In this document: piece by piece, positions 8,663-16,803 of the stretch
How positions within the stretch are numbered: position 1 is the first letter of the stretch
How the letters are laid out: every line of letters starts with the position of its first letter
NCBI RefSeq assembly: GCF_001436255.1
Contig: NZ_AZEI01000078.1
Span: forward strand, 1 to 64,000
DNA length: 64,000 nucleotides
Direction: 5' to 3'
Source of the DNA: Lentilactobacillus rapi DSM 19907 = JCM 15042
GTDB lineage: Bacteria; Bacillota; Bacilli; Lactobacillales; Lactobacillaceae
Made by a program: the position numbers and the translations under genes
Notes under the pieces: model-generated
What the model was told of the DNA's origin: nothing
Database searches by the model: none
The model's input: only the letters and a program-made list of their open reading frames with translations

Positions 8663-9664
8663 TTATGCTTCTTCACCAACAAAATACAGGTGCGCATCTT
8701 GTCGCAGATTAAACATTAGTTTATTCACATACATGCTCAGTTGGCGCCAATTCTCATAATCTTCGTGGTTCTGTTTGGCCGTTGGATCATTGATCACTCG
8801 GGCAAAGTCCTCAGCCTCTGGCAGCATTGGATTCTCATCGATTGTATTGGCGATCACCTGCTTGTTATTGTCTTCATCGACATAGGTGACTGATCTTAGT
8901 TCACCGGCATCGTCAATTGAAATCAAATCTTTAAGGCCATATATTTCAGACGTCATATGAGAATTTGAAACCTTAGAGAAATTGAGGGTGACGCTGTATT
9001 CAGGATAAGACAGGATTGCCGTTCCCTTACCGTCAACCCCGGTTCGGATTAGTTGGGGAAAATAGGCCACTTCCTGCGGCATCCCAAACAGAGCAACCGC
9101 ATCATATACTGTATAAACGCCAAGGTCCTGCAAGGCACCACCGGCATATTTCAATGAAAAGACATTTGGCTCTTTTCCGGCCAAAACTTGATCATAACGA
9201 GATGAGTATTTTGAATACGTAAACTCCGCTCCCTGAACGGTGTCCAAATCGGCGAGTTGTGCTTCAATGGCATGAAAATTCGGTGTGTGGATATTTCGAG
9301 CCGCTTCAAAATACAACACATCTGGATGATCGGCCAACATCTCTTGAATTTGCGCCATTTGTTTCTGATTCGTAAATGCCGGTTTTTCAACGATCACATT
9401 TTTGCCATGCAAAATCGCAAGCTTGGCCTGTTCAAAATGCAGACTATTTGGCGAAGCAATGTAGACTGTATCAAAAACGCCATCATCAAAGAAGGCATTT
9501 AAGTCCGTAAAGATTTCTGTCGCGCCATTTTTGCCTGCAAATGTTTTTGCCGTATCCTCATGACGTGAATAAACGCTGGTTAGATCATATGATTTGGACA
9601 GCTTCACAGCCTCAACAAACTGCTGGGTAATCCAATTAGTTCCAATCGTTCCTAATTTAATCAT
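8663..9664 (-). CDS. Gfo/Idh/MocA family NAD(P)-dependent oxidoreductase
   Basis: A 333-residue protein beginning MIKLGTIGTNWIT, which resembles the dinucleotide-binding turn of the family. It continues with VYIASPNSLHFEQA and VIVEKPAFTN, the EKP motif whose Lys is catalytic. The C-terminal half has the expected mixed alpha/beta substrate domain, with GGALQDLGVYTVYDA. The substrate, probably a sugar or polyol derivative, cannot be read from sequence. The ATG at 9664 is chosen because AAAGGG lies eight bases upstream, whereas the longer GTG start would collide with that site. It is closely followed by the helicase gene, so the two are probably cotranscribed. Confidence 0.88.
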   Translation of the reverse strand: MIKLGTIGTNWITQQFVEAVKLSKSYDLTSVYSRHEDTAKTFAGKNGATEIFTDLNAFFDDGVFDTVYIASPNSLHFEQAKLAILHGKNVIVEKPAFTNQKQMAQIQEMLADHPDVLYFEAARNIHTPNFHAIEAQLADLDTVQGAEFTYSKYSSRYDQVLAGKEPNVFSLKYAGGALQDLGVYTVYDAVALFGMPQEVAYFPQLIRTGVDGKGTAILSYPEYSVTLNFSKVSNSHMTSEIYGLKDLISIDDAGELRSVTYVDEDNNKQVIANTIDENPMLPEAEDFARVINDPTAKQNHEDYENWRQLSMYVNKLMFNLRQDAHLYFVGEEA

Positions 9665-9787
9665 CTTATCCACCCTTTCTTAATTAGATTGTAACAAGGT
9701 TTTAATACAATGAAAACGAATTTCAGCAGGTCTGTTATATTAATCAGTTATAATCTGAGATGAATACAAGCTAGGGGATGGTTTACC

Positions 9788-10135
9788 ATGCGAAAAAGAA
9801 GCATTTTTTTATTTTTAATTTCACTGGGGTTTGGGCTGTTTCACACACCAAAAGCTTCAAAAAAAGAATTGCCAGCCGTCGACCCACGTTTCTTTGTGGG
9901 CAGCTGGTTCTTTAAAGATCGCAGAAATCGGGAGCATGAAATTGTCATTGATCCAGATTTAAAATTGACAATTGATGGTCAGAATATGTCCGCAAAGGTT
10001 TCATCGATGACGAAGTATGAACTGTCATACATTGACAAATTTGGCTATAAACTGGAAATTCGGGGGAATGAAGCCAGGCCAGTCAAATTCTATGATGAAT
10101 CAGAAAACTTTACGTACGATTTAACAAACGGTTAA
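9788..10135 (+). CDS. Small exported protein, DUF4828-like
   Basis: A 115-residue protein with a short N-terminal hydrophobic segment (SIFLFLISLGFGLF) that could act as a signal or anchor. It is followed by a compact beta-rich domain containing FFVGSWFFKD, LTIDGQNM and a YDLTNG end. The shape and key positions match the lactobacillar DUF4828 proteins as I remember them. The function is unknown. AGGGG lies ten bases before the ATG, and a TATAAT at 9749-9754 is a likely -10 element. The gene is monocistronic: a clear terminator follows at 10158, and its neighbours point the other way. Confidence 0.7.
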   Translation: MRKRSIFLFLISLGFGLFHTPKASKKELPAVDPRFFVGSWFFKDRRNREHEIVIDPDLKLTIDGQNMSAKVSSMTKYELSYIDKFGYKLEIRGNEARPVKFYDESENFTYDLTNG

Positions 10136-10157
10136 ACAAAATTAAAGATATCGAGTT

Positions 10158-10189
10158 GGCAACCTTAGGATGACCTGGGTTGCTTTTTT
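10158..10189 (+). terminator. Rho-independent terminator of the DUF4828-like gene
   Basis: GCAACC (10159-10164) pairs with GGTTGC (10178-10183), with AGG/CCT inside, followed directly by six T. It lies 23 bases past the stop codon and also separates this gene from the converging GH25-like gene. Confidence 0.85.
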
Positions 10190-10203
10190 GCTCTCTACGT
10201 AGG

Positions 10204-10962
10204 CTAATTCAGATACCGATGCCACTTCCCTTTTCCACCGTTAAACACGGACATTGGGAGGAAGACAATTTGCCTATCCATTTTAAAATCTTGCTTCTGA
10301 TTGACTTGAATAAAGGTGGCATCCCCATTTGGTTTCCCTATTTGGGCATCTGTGGGCCAAAATTGACGTTTGCCAGTCGCTTGAACGTGAAGATGGTCAA
10401 TGATACTTCGGGTCGCCGAAATCACGATTGGGCGCTTATAGTAGGCTCTCAGACGATCGCTCAAATCGGCCACATCTTTTCGAACTGTTTTCCATTGGAG
10501 ACTGTTTTCACCATAAGTGCCGTAATATTGAATCGCAATACAAATTGGTAAACTCCCGGTATTATCCTGAACAGCACGGACAAAGTTTTTGAATTGCGCC
10601 GTTGGTGAGCTACTAAAGCTGAAATAGTGGTAGACTCCCACCGGTAGCTGGGAGCCCTGACTGCGCTCGAAGTTACTCTGAAAACTGTCATCGGTAAACG
10701 TTGCGCCCTGGGTAGCCTTCAAATAAACAAAGCTGATCCCATCACTTTTCAAACTCTCAAAATCAATATAGCCATTGGTTTGGTTGATGGTTACCCCACG
10801 AATTGGGTACTTCTCCAGTTCGTGTTTTTCATGTGAACGGACAACAAAAAAGCCCAGAGCAATCACAACCACTAATAGAAAAATGCCGAACAAAACCTTC
10901 CTTGTCGCCTTACGTCTTCGGTATGTTTCTGCATATATTGGTTGAATATCTCTACGCTTCAT
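10204..10962 (-). CDS. Membrane-anchored GH25-like protein lacking the catalytic acids
   Basis: A 252-residue protein with a basic N-terminus, one membrane helix (VLFGIFLLVVVIALGFFVV, about 23-41) and an extracellular GH25-type domain. The fold signature is clear: NGYIDFESLKSDGISFVYLK, then KATQGATF and VGVYHYFSF. However, the three acidic residues used by GH25 muramidases are missing. The usual GIDVS reads GVTIN, and the D-x-E strand that normally follows LP reads PICIAIQYYG, so Asp is Ala and Glu is Gln. The Glu of KATEG is also Gln. It is therefore unlikely to cleave peptidoglycan and may bind glycan or act as a scaffold. It has no other known domain and is probably transcribed alone. Confidence 0.85.
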   Translation of the reverse strand: MKRRDIQPIYAETYRRRKATRKVLFGIFLLVVVIALGFFVVRSHEKHELEKYPIRGVTINQTNGYIDFESLKSDGISFVYLKATQGATFTDDSFQSNFERSQGSQLPVGVYHYFSFSSSPTAQFKNFVRAVQDNTGSLPICIAIQYYGTYGENSLQWKTVRKDVADLSDRLRAYYKRPIVISATRSIIDHLHVQATGKRQFWPTDAQIGKPNGDATFIQVNQKQDFKMDRQIVFLPMSVFNGGKGKWHRYLN

Positions 10963-10993
10963 AAAATAGTCATCTCAGTTAACACAGCGAAAC

Positions 10994-11839
10994 TTAGCTG
11001 CGAGTACTTTCAATAATATTTTGAACATTTTGAATAGTATCTTCGGTCGCTGGCCCCATTCGAACAGTTGCCATCATAAACAGTGAATCGATAATCGTCA
11101 TCTGGGCGATCAGCGAGTACATCCCCTCGGACCGGTAATTAGACTCATCACTGGATGACACGAAAGTAATGTCGCTGTGGTTGGCGAGCGGGGAATCCTG
11201 ATAACCGGTAATCCCAATTACAGGTACTTTGCGCTGCTTAAGGGTTTCAGCAATCTTCAATGTTTGCCGGTTCTTGCCGGAATGCGACACAACGATGCCA
11301 CAGTCATCTTCACCCAATTTTACTGCTTGCATGAGTTGGACGTCAAAGTCTGGATAGTAAAAGCAGTCAATTGAGGTACGCAGGAACTTATGATAACCAT
11401 CAAGGGCGATCACAGATGACCCACCAAGTCCAAATAAGCCAAGGCGCCGACAGTGGATGATCCTCAATACGGCGCGGGCAAAATCATTTTCATCAATTCC
11501 ATTGCGGGTATCGCGGATGGCCCGCTGTGAACTGGTAAAAATCTTGTCAGCGATGGTTGACAGCGAGTCGTTCGCATCAATATCCTTAAAAATTGGTAGG
11601 TTCTGGGGCCGCAGCTGTGTGTAGGCCAACGATAACGTAAACTCACGGAAGTTCCCATACCCTAATGTTTTAACCAGACGAGAAACCGAAGCTGTCGACG
11701 TTTCAGTCTTCGCTGCTAAGTCCTCAATATTTGCCTCAGAGGCTGCCTGCGGATTGTCGATCACATACCGGGCAATTTTCTTGTTTGTCCGACTTAAATC
11801 CTCAAATGATTGTTTTAATAATTGAACTGGCGAGCTCAT
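10994..11839 (-). CDS. MurR/RpiR-family transcriptional regulator of the gluconate genes
   Basis: A 281-residue regulator. Residues 1-75 form an RpiR HTH (ANIEDLAAKTETSTASVSRL) and the remainder is a SIS sugar-phosphate-binding domain (LFGLGGSSVIALDGYHKFLR, then GIVVSHSGKNRQTL and VIGITGY). SIS regulators sense phosphosugars, here plausibly 6-phosphogluconate. It is divergent from gluconate kinase and permease and shares a 309-base intergenic region with two palindromes, which suggests it controls that operon and itself. The ATG at 11839 follows GAAAGGTGATC. The effector is inferred from the neighbours. Confidence 0.87.
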   Translation of the reverse strand: MSSPVQLLKQSFEDLSRTNKKIARYVIDNPQAASEANIEDLAAKTETSTASVSRLVKTLGYGNFREFTLSLAYTQLRPQNLPIFKDIDANDSLSTIADKIFTSSQRAIRDTRNGIDENDFARAVLRIIHCRRLGLFGLGGSSVIALDGYHKFLRTSIDCFYYPDFDVQLMQAVKLGEDDCGIVVSHSGKNRQTLKIAETLKQRKVPVIGITGYQDSPLANHSDITFVSSSDESNYRSEGMYSLIAQMTIIDSLFMMATVRMGPATEDTIQNVQNIIESTRS

Positions 11840-11893
11840 TTTGATCACCTTTCGTTTCTAGCTGTTCAGCTGATAAATCCATAGTTTTTCTAT

Positions 11894-11964
11894 TGTAAAT
11901 ATTTTACATCAAAATAGTTGCGTTGTGAAATTGATTTCCATATAATAACTTGGTGGCGTTTACA
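11894..11964 (+). promoter_or_regulatory. Gluconate operon promoter with two palindromic operators and a cre-like site
   Basis: TTGCGT (11918-11923) and TATAAT (11941-11946) are spaced by 17 bases. A palindrome GAAAT-TG-ATTTC (11927-11938) fills the spacer, where a bound repressor would block RNA polymerase. A second palindrome, TGTAAA-TAT-TTTACA (11894-11908), lies upstream and overlaps where the divergent rpiR promoter should be. Just after the -10, TGGTGGCGTTTACA (11951-11964) partly matches a CcpA cre site. The remaining 180 bases before the kinase form a long leader in which I recognise no known RNA. Confidence 0.65.
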
Positions 11965-12148
11965 CCCGCCTGAAAATTAACAGACACTTTATTTGAAGTA
12001 TAGCAGTGAAAATGCTAAGTTTAGTGCGAGGTGGTGCTGGTTTCAGAACCCATCATTTATAAATACAATGATGACTCCGCTATTATTCTATATTAATCCA
12101 GCACAATAACCAACTGCTTTATTTCATAATCGAAAGGAAGTTATTCAT

Positions 12149-13711
12149 ATGGATTATACACTAGGTGTCGATATTGGAACAACCAGTGTCAAAACCGTTT
12201 TGTACGATATCCACGGCAAAGTTCACGGCTACTCAAACGATGGCTATCCCCTTTATCAGGATACGCCTGACATGGCCGAAGAAGACCCCGAAGAAATTTT
12301 TTCCGCGATGTCGGATGGGATTACCGAAATCCTGCGGAAAGCGAATTTAAAGAAAGGAGAATTGAAAGGGGTTGCTTTTTCTTGTGCAATGCATAGCCTG
12401 ATTCTTTTGGACGAAGACCACAAACCCCTCACCCGAGCAATTACTTGGGGAGACAACCGAGCAGTTAAGTACGCTGATGAGTTGAAGCACAGTCCTGAAG
12501 GGATGGAAATTTACCAACATACCGGAACCCCAATTCATCCAATGACGCCACTCACCAAGTTGATTTGGCTTCGGAATGATCATCCGGATCTTTTCAAAAA
12601 AGCCCGTTGGTTCGTCGGAATTAAAGAGTACATTCTCTACAAATTATTTGGGGTGTTAAAGGAAGATTATTCCATCGCTAACGCCACTGGAATGTTCAAT
12701 ATTTATAACTTGGACTGGGACGACCAAGCGCTCAAGATTGCCGGCGTCACCCGGGATCAACTGCCTGAGCTTGTCGATACAACTTACCAGCTAACCGGCA
12801 TGCACGAGGAATATGCCAAGGTGTTGGGAATTGACATCAAGACCCCATTTATCATTGGGGCTTCCGATGGCCCACTGGCTAACCTTGGTGTGAACGCCAT
12901 TCAGCCAGGAGTTGTTGCCGTTACGATCGGGACTTCAGGCGCTGTTCGAGTTGTCACCGACAAGCCAAAAACGGATCCAAAGGCCCGGGTATTCTGTTAT
13001 TACTTAGCCAAGAATATGTGGGTTGTCGGCGGACCGGTTAATAACGGTGGTGTCGTCTTCCGTTGGGTCCGTGATCAACTCTGTGCCCCAGAAAAAGTCA
13101 CTGCCGAACAAATGCACATTGATCCATATGATTTATTAACAGAAATTGCCGCTAAGATTCCTGCCGGCTCCGATGGACTCTTGTTCTTCCCATTCTTGGG
13201 CGGTGAACGGGCTCCTATCTGGGATGCCAATGCCCGCGGTTCATTCTTTGGCCTGAATCGGACGCATACCCGGGCTCACATGATTCGAGCCGTCTTGGAA
13301 GGCATTGTCTACAACTTGTACACGGTCATGTTGGCCTTGGAAGAAGTCGTTGGCCGGCCGAAGAGCATTCAAGCAAGTGGCGGTTTCGCCCGTTCTGCCC
13401 TTTGGCGCCAAATGTTAACTGACATTTTTGAACAAGATGTTGCCATTCCAGAAAGTTTTGAAAGCACGGCCTTAGGAGCCGCAACACTTGGAATGTATAG
13501 CTTAGGCTTAATTGATAGTTTGAGCGACGTTTCAAACTTTGTTGGTACCACCGTTGTCCATCACCCAGAACCAAAGAACTTCAATGCTTATCGGGAATTG
13601 ATTCCAATTTATATTCGATTAAGCCGCTCCTTGGAACCTGAATACAAGCATATTGCAGATTATCAGCGCCGCCATGAGCACGAAGACACTGATGCCAACA
13701 AAGAGGGATAG
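12149..13711 (+). CDS. gntK: Gluconate kinase (FGGY family)
   Basis: A 520-residue FGGY sugar kinase that would phosphorylate D-gluconate to 6-phosphogluconate for the pentose phosphate or phosphoketolase pathway. The N-terminal ATPase signature is LGVDIGTTSVKTVLYD. The second domain has GASDGPLANLG, TIGTSGAVR and the C-terminal ASGGFARS adenosine motif. The length is normal for bacterial GntK of this family. AAAGGAAG precedes the ATG. It is followed 54 bases later by a GntP permease and is divergent from an RpiR regulator, which supports gluconate over xylulose or glycerol as substrate. Confidence 0.92.
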   Translation: MDYTLGVDIGTTSVKTVLYDIHGKVHGYSNDGYPLYQDTPDMAEEDPEEIFSAMSDGITEILRKANLKKGELKGVAFSCAMHSLILLDEDHKPLTRAITWGDNRAVKYADELKHSPEGMEIYQHTGTPIHPMTPLTKLIWLRNDHPDLFKKARWFVGIKEYILYKLFGVLKEDYSIANATGMFNIYNLDWDDQALKIAGVTRDQLPELVDTTYQLTGMHEEYAKVLGIDIKTPFIIGASDGPLANLGVNAIQPGVVAVTIGTSGAVRVVTDKPKTDPKARVFCYYLAKNMWVVGGPVNNGGVVFRWVRDQLCAPEKVTAEQMHIDPYDLLTEIAAKIPAGSDGLLFFPFLGGERAPIWDANARGSFFGLNRTHTRAHMIRAVLEGIVYNLYTVMLALEEVVGRPKSIQASGGFARSALWRQMLTDIFEQDVAIPESFESTALGAATLGMYSLGLIDSLSDVSNFVGTTVVHHPEPKNFNAYRELIPIYIRLSRSLEPEYKHIADYQRRHEHEDTDANKEG

Positions 13712-13765
13712 TTGGTAAGTAATGAGGCCAGTCACTTCAAGTGGTGATAGAAAAGGGGAAAAGTT

Positions 13766-15127
13766 ATGTTACTTAAATTACTTGCTCTGTTAATCGGGAT
13801 CATTATTTTACTGGTCTTGATTATCAAGTTCAAAATTAATACCTTCGTTTCATTGATTCTAACAGCTGTCATTACAGCTGTGATGTTGGGAATGCCACTC
13901 GGAACAGTTGCTGATTCGGTATCAAATGGTATCGGCAGCCAACTTGGTGAATTGTCAATGGTCTTTGGGTTTGGTGCTATGCTTGGTCGCCTGGTATCAG
14001 ATTCCGGTGGTGCCTATATGATCGCCGAAACCTTGATTAAACGATTTGGTAAAGCCCGGCTGCAAGTTGCCGTGATGATTGCGTCATTCATTCTTGGGAT
14101 TGCCTTGTTCTTCGAAGTCGGGATGGTTTTACTGGTTCCAATCGTCTTCGCAATTGCCGTTGAAGCCGGTGTGCCAATCCTTTATTTAGGAATTCCAATG
14201 GCAGCTGCTTTGTCAGTTACCCACGGCTTCTTGCCACCTCACCCAGCACCAGTTGCCATTGCGCAAGTTTTGGGTGCCAATGATGGTAAAGTTCTGTTGT
14301 TTGGATTCTTCATTGCCATTGTTGCCGCATATATTGCTGGTCCGCTGTTCTCAAAGATCGCCAGAAAATATGCGCCAGCTGCCTTTGAACGTAAAGGTAA
14401 CCTTTCTTCAATTGGTGAAGTTAAAGAGTTTACCCCGGAAGAATCACCTTCGTTTGGCCTTTCCGTTTTAACCGCCTTATTCCCAGTTATTTTGCTAGCT
14501 ATTTCTACAATTTATAAAATGACGGTTAACGGTGGTGTCGATCCAAAGAATCCGAGCTTATTGGATTCGATCATTGCCTTCATTGGCTCACCAAGTATCG
14601 CAATGTTAATTTCATTATTCTTTGCAATGTATACCATGGGTTGGGCTCGGAAACGAACGACAGCCCAAATCATGGAGTCCTTGGAAAATGCCGTCAAATC
14701 AATTGCCATGCTGCTCTTGGTTATTGGTGGTGGTGGAGCCTTCAAACAAGTTCTGATTGACGGTGGTGTTGGTAAAGCCGTTGCCCAATTGTTCTTAGGC
14801 TCATCTATCTCGCCATTAATCTTAGGCTGGCTAGTTGCCGTCGTGCTCCGGATTGCCTTAGGATCCGCCACAGTTGCTTCATTAACTGCCGCAGGAATTG
14901 TTGCCCCATTGATGGCTCAAGCAGGCGTTGACCCAGCATTGATGGTTCTCGCAATTGGTGCCGGTTCCCTTGCCGCATCACATGTTAACGATGCCGGCTT
15001 CTGGATGTTCAGAGAATATTTCGATTTGACAATCAAGCAAACCTTACAGACATGGACGGTACTTGAATCCGTGATTTCTGTTGTTGGTATTGTGATGGTT
15101 ATGGGATTGAATTTGTTGTTCCATTAA
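13766..15127 (+). CDS. gntP: Gluconate:H+ symporter, GntP family
   Basis: A 453-residue polytopic transporter of the GntP family with about twelve hydrophobic segments. Typical family landmarks are visible: GFGAMLGRLVSDSGGA, FFEVGMVLLVPIV, GFLPPHPAPVAIA and, near the end, HVNDAGFWMFREYF. It would bring gluconate into the cell for the kinase encoded just upstream. AAAAGGGG precedes the ATG. A strong terminator closes the two-gene operon at 15164. Confidence 0.94.
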   Translation: MLLKLLALLIGIIILLVLIIKFKINTFVSLILTAVITAVMLGMPLGTVADSVSNGIGSQLGELSMVFGFGAMLGRLVSDSGGAYMIAETLIKRFGKARLQVAVMIASFILGIALFFEVGMVLLVPIVFAIAVEAGVPILYLGIPMAAALSVTHGFLPPHPAPVAIAQVLGANDGKVLLFGFFIAIVAAYIAGPLFSKIARKYAPAAFERKGNLSSIGEVKEFTPEESPSFGLSVLTALFPVILLAISTIYKMTVNGGVDPKNPSLLDSIIAFIGSPSIAMLISLFFAMYTMGWARKRTTAQIMESLENAVKSIAMLLLVIGGGGAFKQVLIDGGVGKAVAQLFLGSSISPLILGWLVAVVLRIALGSATVASLTAAGIVAPLMAQAGVDPALMVLAIGAGSLAASHVNDAGFWMFREYFDLTIKQTLQTWTVLESVISVVGIVMVMGLNLLFH

Positions 15128-15163
15128 TTTAAAAGTGCAGAGACCAACGAGTTTCCGTGCCTG

Positions 15164-15216
15164 AAAGACCCTTCGTTTGAAATCCCGATTCTGGGTGTTA
15201 AACGAAGGGCCTTTCT
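15164..15216 (+). terminator. Terminator of the gluconate operon
   Basis: CCCTTCGTTT (15169-15178) and AAACGAAGGG (15200-15209) form a perfect ten-pair stem, extended by AAAG/CTTT, followed by a T-rich tract. It lies about 40 bases after gntP. Confidence 0.88.
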
Positions 15217-15264
15217 TCACCGCAAACCAAAAATATCAATTCTGAACACTCCCCGACTTATCAA

Positions 15265-15293
15265 TTGTCCACAGCCTATTTCGGTGCTATATT
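15265..15293 (+). promoter_or_regulatory. Sigma-A type promoter for the gene at 15333
   Basis: TTGTCC (15265-15270) and TATATT (15288-15293) are separated by 17 bases and lie about 40 bases before the start codon. Confidence 0.6.
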
Positions 15294-15332
15294 GAACCTG
15301 GATCATCAAACTATCTAAGGAGCGTGGTTATA

Positions 15333-15890
15333 ATGGCAAAACAGTATCAAGCAAAGATCACTGCACTGAACGGCGACAAAATTGGGACTAACCCAACTGG
15401 TGAGGCCACTTTTACGGTCGACGATGATACATTAACGGTTGAAATCACAATGGATCATACGTCACCTAATACCCAGCATTGGATGCATTTTCATGGGTTC
15501 CCGGACGGCAAGGATGCGCAACCGGCCACGATTGCCCAAGATACTAATCACGATGGCTATGTTGACCTGCCAGAAACCGAACCAGTTTCGGGAACAACCA
15601 TGGTGCCATTTAACGATCAGCCTGAAAAGATGGCAATTCCAACGGATACTTACCCAACCTCGGACGCAAACGGCCATTTCCACTACAAGAAGGAAGTGCC
15701 GCTAAAGGAAATTAGTGATAAATTTAATGAAGTTTTCCACGATCATGACTTGCAGTTAGACAAACGGGTCATTTACATTCATGGTGTGCCTGATTCAATG
15801 ATCCTACCTGACACAATTCAAGGGGCTGTCGGTCAATATGATCAACACACGACTTTGCCAATTGCGACAGGCAAAATTGAAGCAGTTTAG
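15333..15890 (+). CDS. Cytoplasmic CHRD-like hypothetical protein rich in histidines
   Basis: A 185-residue protein without signal peptide or membrane segment. It starts with a beta-rich repeat (YQAKITALNGDKIGT, then GEATFTVDDDTLTVEITMDH), followed by HWMHFHGF, a central acidic loop with DTNHDGYVDLPE and a late strand, KRVIYIHGVPDSM. The pattern recalls CHRD or Cu/Zn-SOD-like beta sandwiches, but I cannot name a function. The clustered His residues could bind metal. ATG 15333 is chosen because AAGGAG lies ten bases upstream, while the earlier GTG is too close. The gene has its own promoter and terminator, so it is monocistronic. Confidence 0.6.
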   Translation: MAKQYQAKITALNGDKIGTNPTGEATFTVDDDTLTVEITMDHTSPNTQHWMHFHGFPDGKDAQPATIAQDTNHDGYVDLPETEPVSGTTMVPFNDQPEKMAIPTDTYPTSDANGHFHYKKEVPLKEISDKFNEVFHDHDLQLDKRVIYIHGVPDSMILPDTIQGAVGQYDQHTTLPIATGKIEAV

Positions 15891-15948
15891 GTAAAGACGA
15901 TATTGTTTCCATACATTTTAACGACTCGACGTAGTGGAGACTTTTCAA

Positions 15949-15985
15949 GGGCCGGGACAAAACGAACCGTTTTGCCTCGACCCTT
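15949..15985 (+). terminator. Terminator after the CHRD-like gene
   Basis: CAAAACG (15958-15964) pairs with CGTTTTG (15968-15974), and flanking GGG.CG and CG.CCC extend the stem. It is followed by TTTC. Confidence 0.7.
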
Positions 15986-16091
15986 TCGCATTTCCAATAT
16001 CAACTTCCCAATTAGACCATCACTATCAACCACCTGATTGATTCTGGTGTAAAATAATGATCATAACCGAATCATCTTAGGGGGAATTCTT

Positions 16092-16697
16092 ATGTTTCAC
16101 TACTCAAAATCACGCTTAGTTGGTATTTCTGATGGAATCTTTGCTGTAGTCCTGACCATCATGGTCTTGGATATCAAATCACCGATCAACGAATCAGTCG
16201 GACCAATGACTGAACTGCTTAAACATTTGGTCATCTATTTTACCAGCTTCGGGATTGTCTCTCAGTATTGGGTTTATCATCAAGAGTTGCTCAGTGGGAT
16301 TAAGAAGGCAACCCCAATGTTGACCATTACGAACATCTACTACCTGTGTTTCATCAGCTTAACGCCATTTGCAACATCGTGGCTCAACGACAGCTTCCTC
16401 AGCCGTGACAGCGCCATCGCCTATTCTGTGTTAATCATTTTAGTGAACTTTACGCAGTCCTTGATGTTTAGAGAAGTTGCCAACCTTGCTGAAAAAACCA
16501 GTACTGAGGTAACCGCCCACGATCGTGAAGAAATCCGTTCCGCTCAAATTATGCTTGGCGTTAGCATTGTTTATCTCGGTTTTGCTTACTTTTTGCCGAA
16601 GTATTTGTTAATCGTCATCATCATGGGGCTTTTATTGCGAACAACGGTTACCCAAATTGCGCGTTTGATCAATAGAGTTCCGAGAATTCACCATTAA
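16092..16697 (+). CDS. TMEM175-family (DUF1211) membrane protein
   Basis: A 201-residue protein with about six hydrophobic segments. It opens with RLVGISDGIFAVVLTIMVLD, the hallmark of helix 1 in bacterial TMEM175 proteins, which form potassium-permeable channels. A second segment, SFGIVSQYWVYHQELL, fits helix 3. The family assignment is strong, while ion selectivity is known only from a few relatives. AGGGGGA lies before the ATG. It appears to stand alone, with no terminator that I can identify before the next gene on the same strand 106 bases later. Confidence 0.87.
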   Translation: MFHYSKSRLVGISDGIFAVVLTIMVLDIKSPINESVGPMTELLKHLVIYFTSFGIVSQYWVYHQELLSGIKKATPMLTITNIYYLCFISLTPFATSWLNDSFLSRDSAIAYSVLIILVNFTQSLMFREVANLAEKTSTEVTAHDREEIRSAQIMLGVSIVYLGFAYFLPKYLLIVIIMGLLLRTTVTQIARLINRVPRIHH

Positions 16698-16803
16698 ATT
16701 GACGCCGTGAAATTTATGGTCCCTGCCGATAGATTTTTCAACTTATCCATTCTTGACAAAGTGCTATCCTGTTCTCAATCATTCACCAATTGGAGGCCTC
16801 AAC

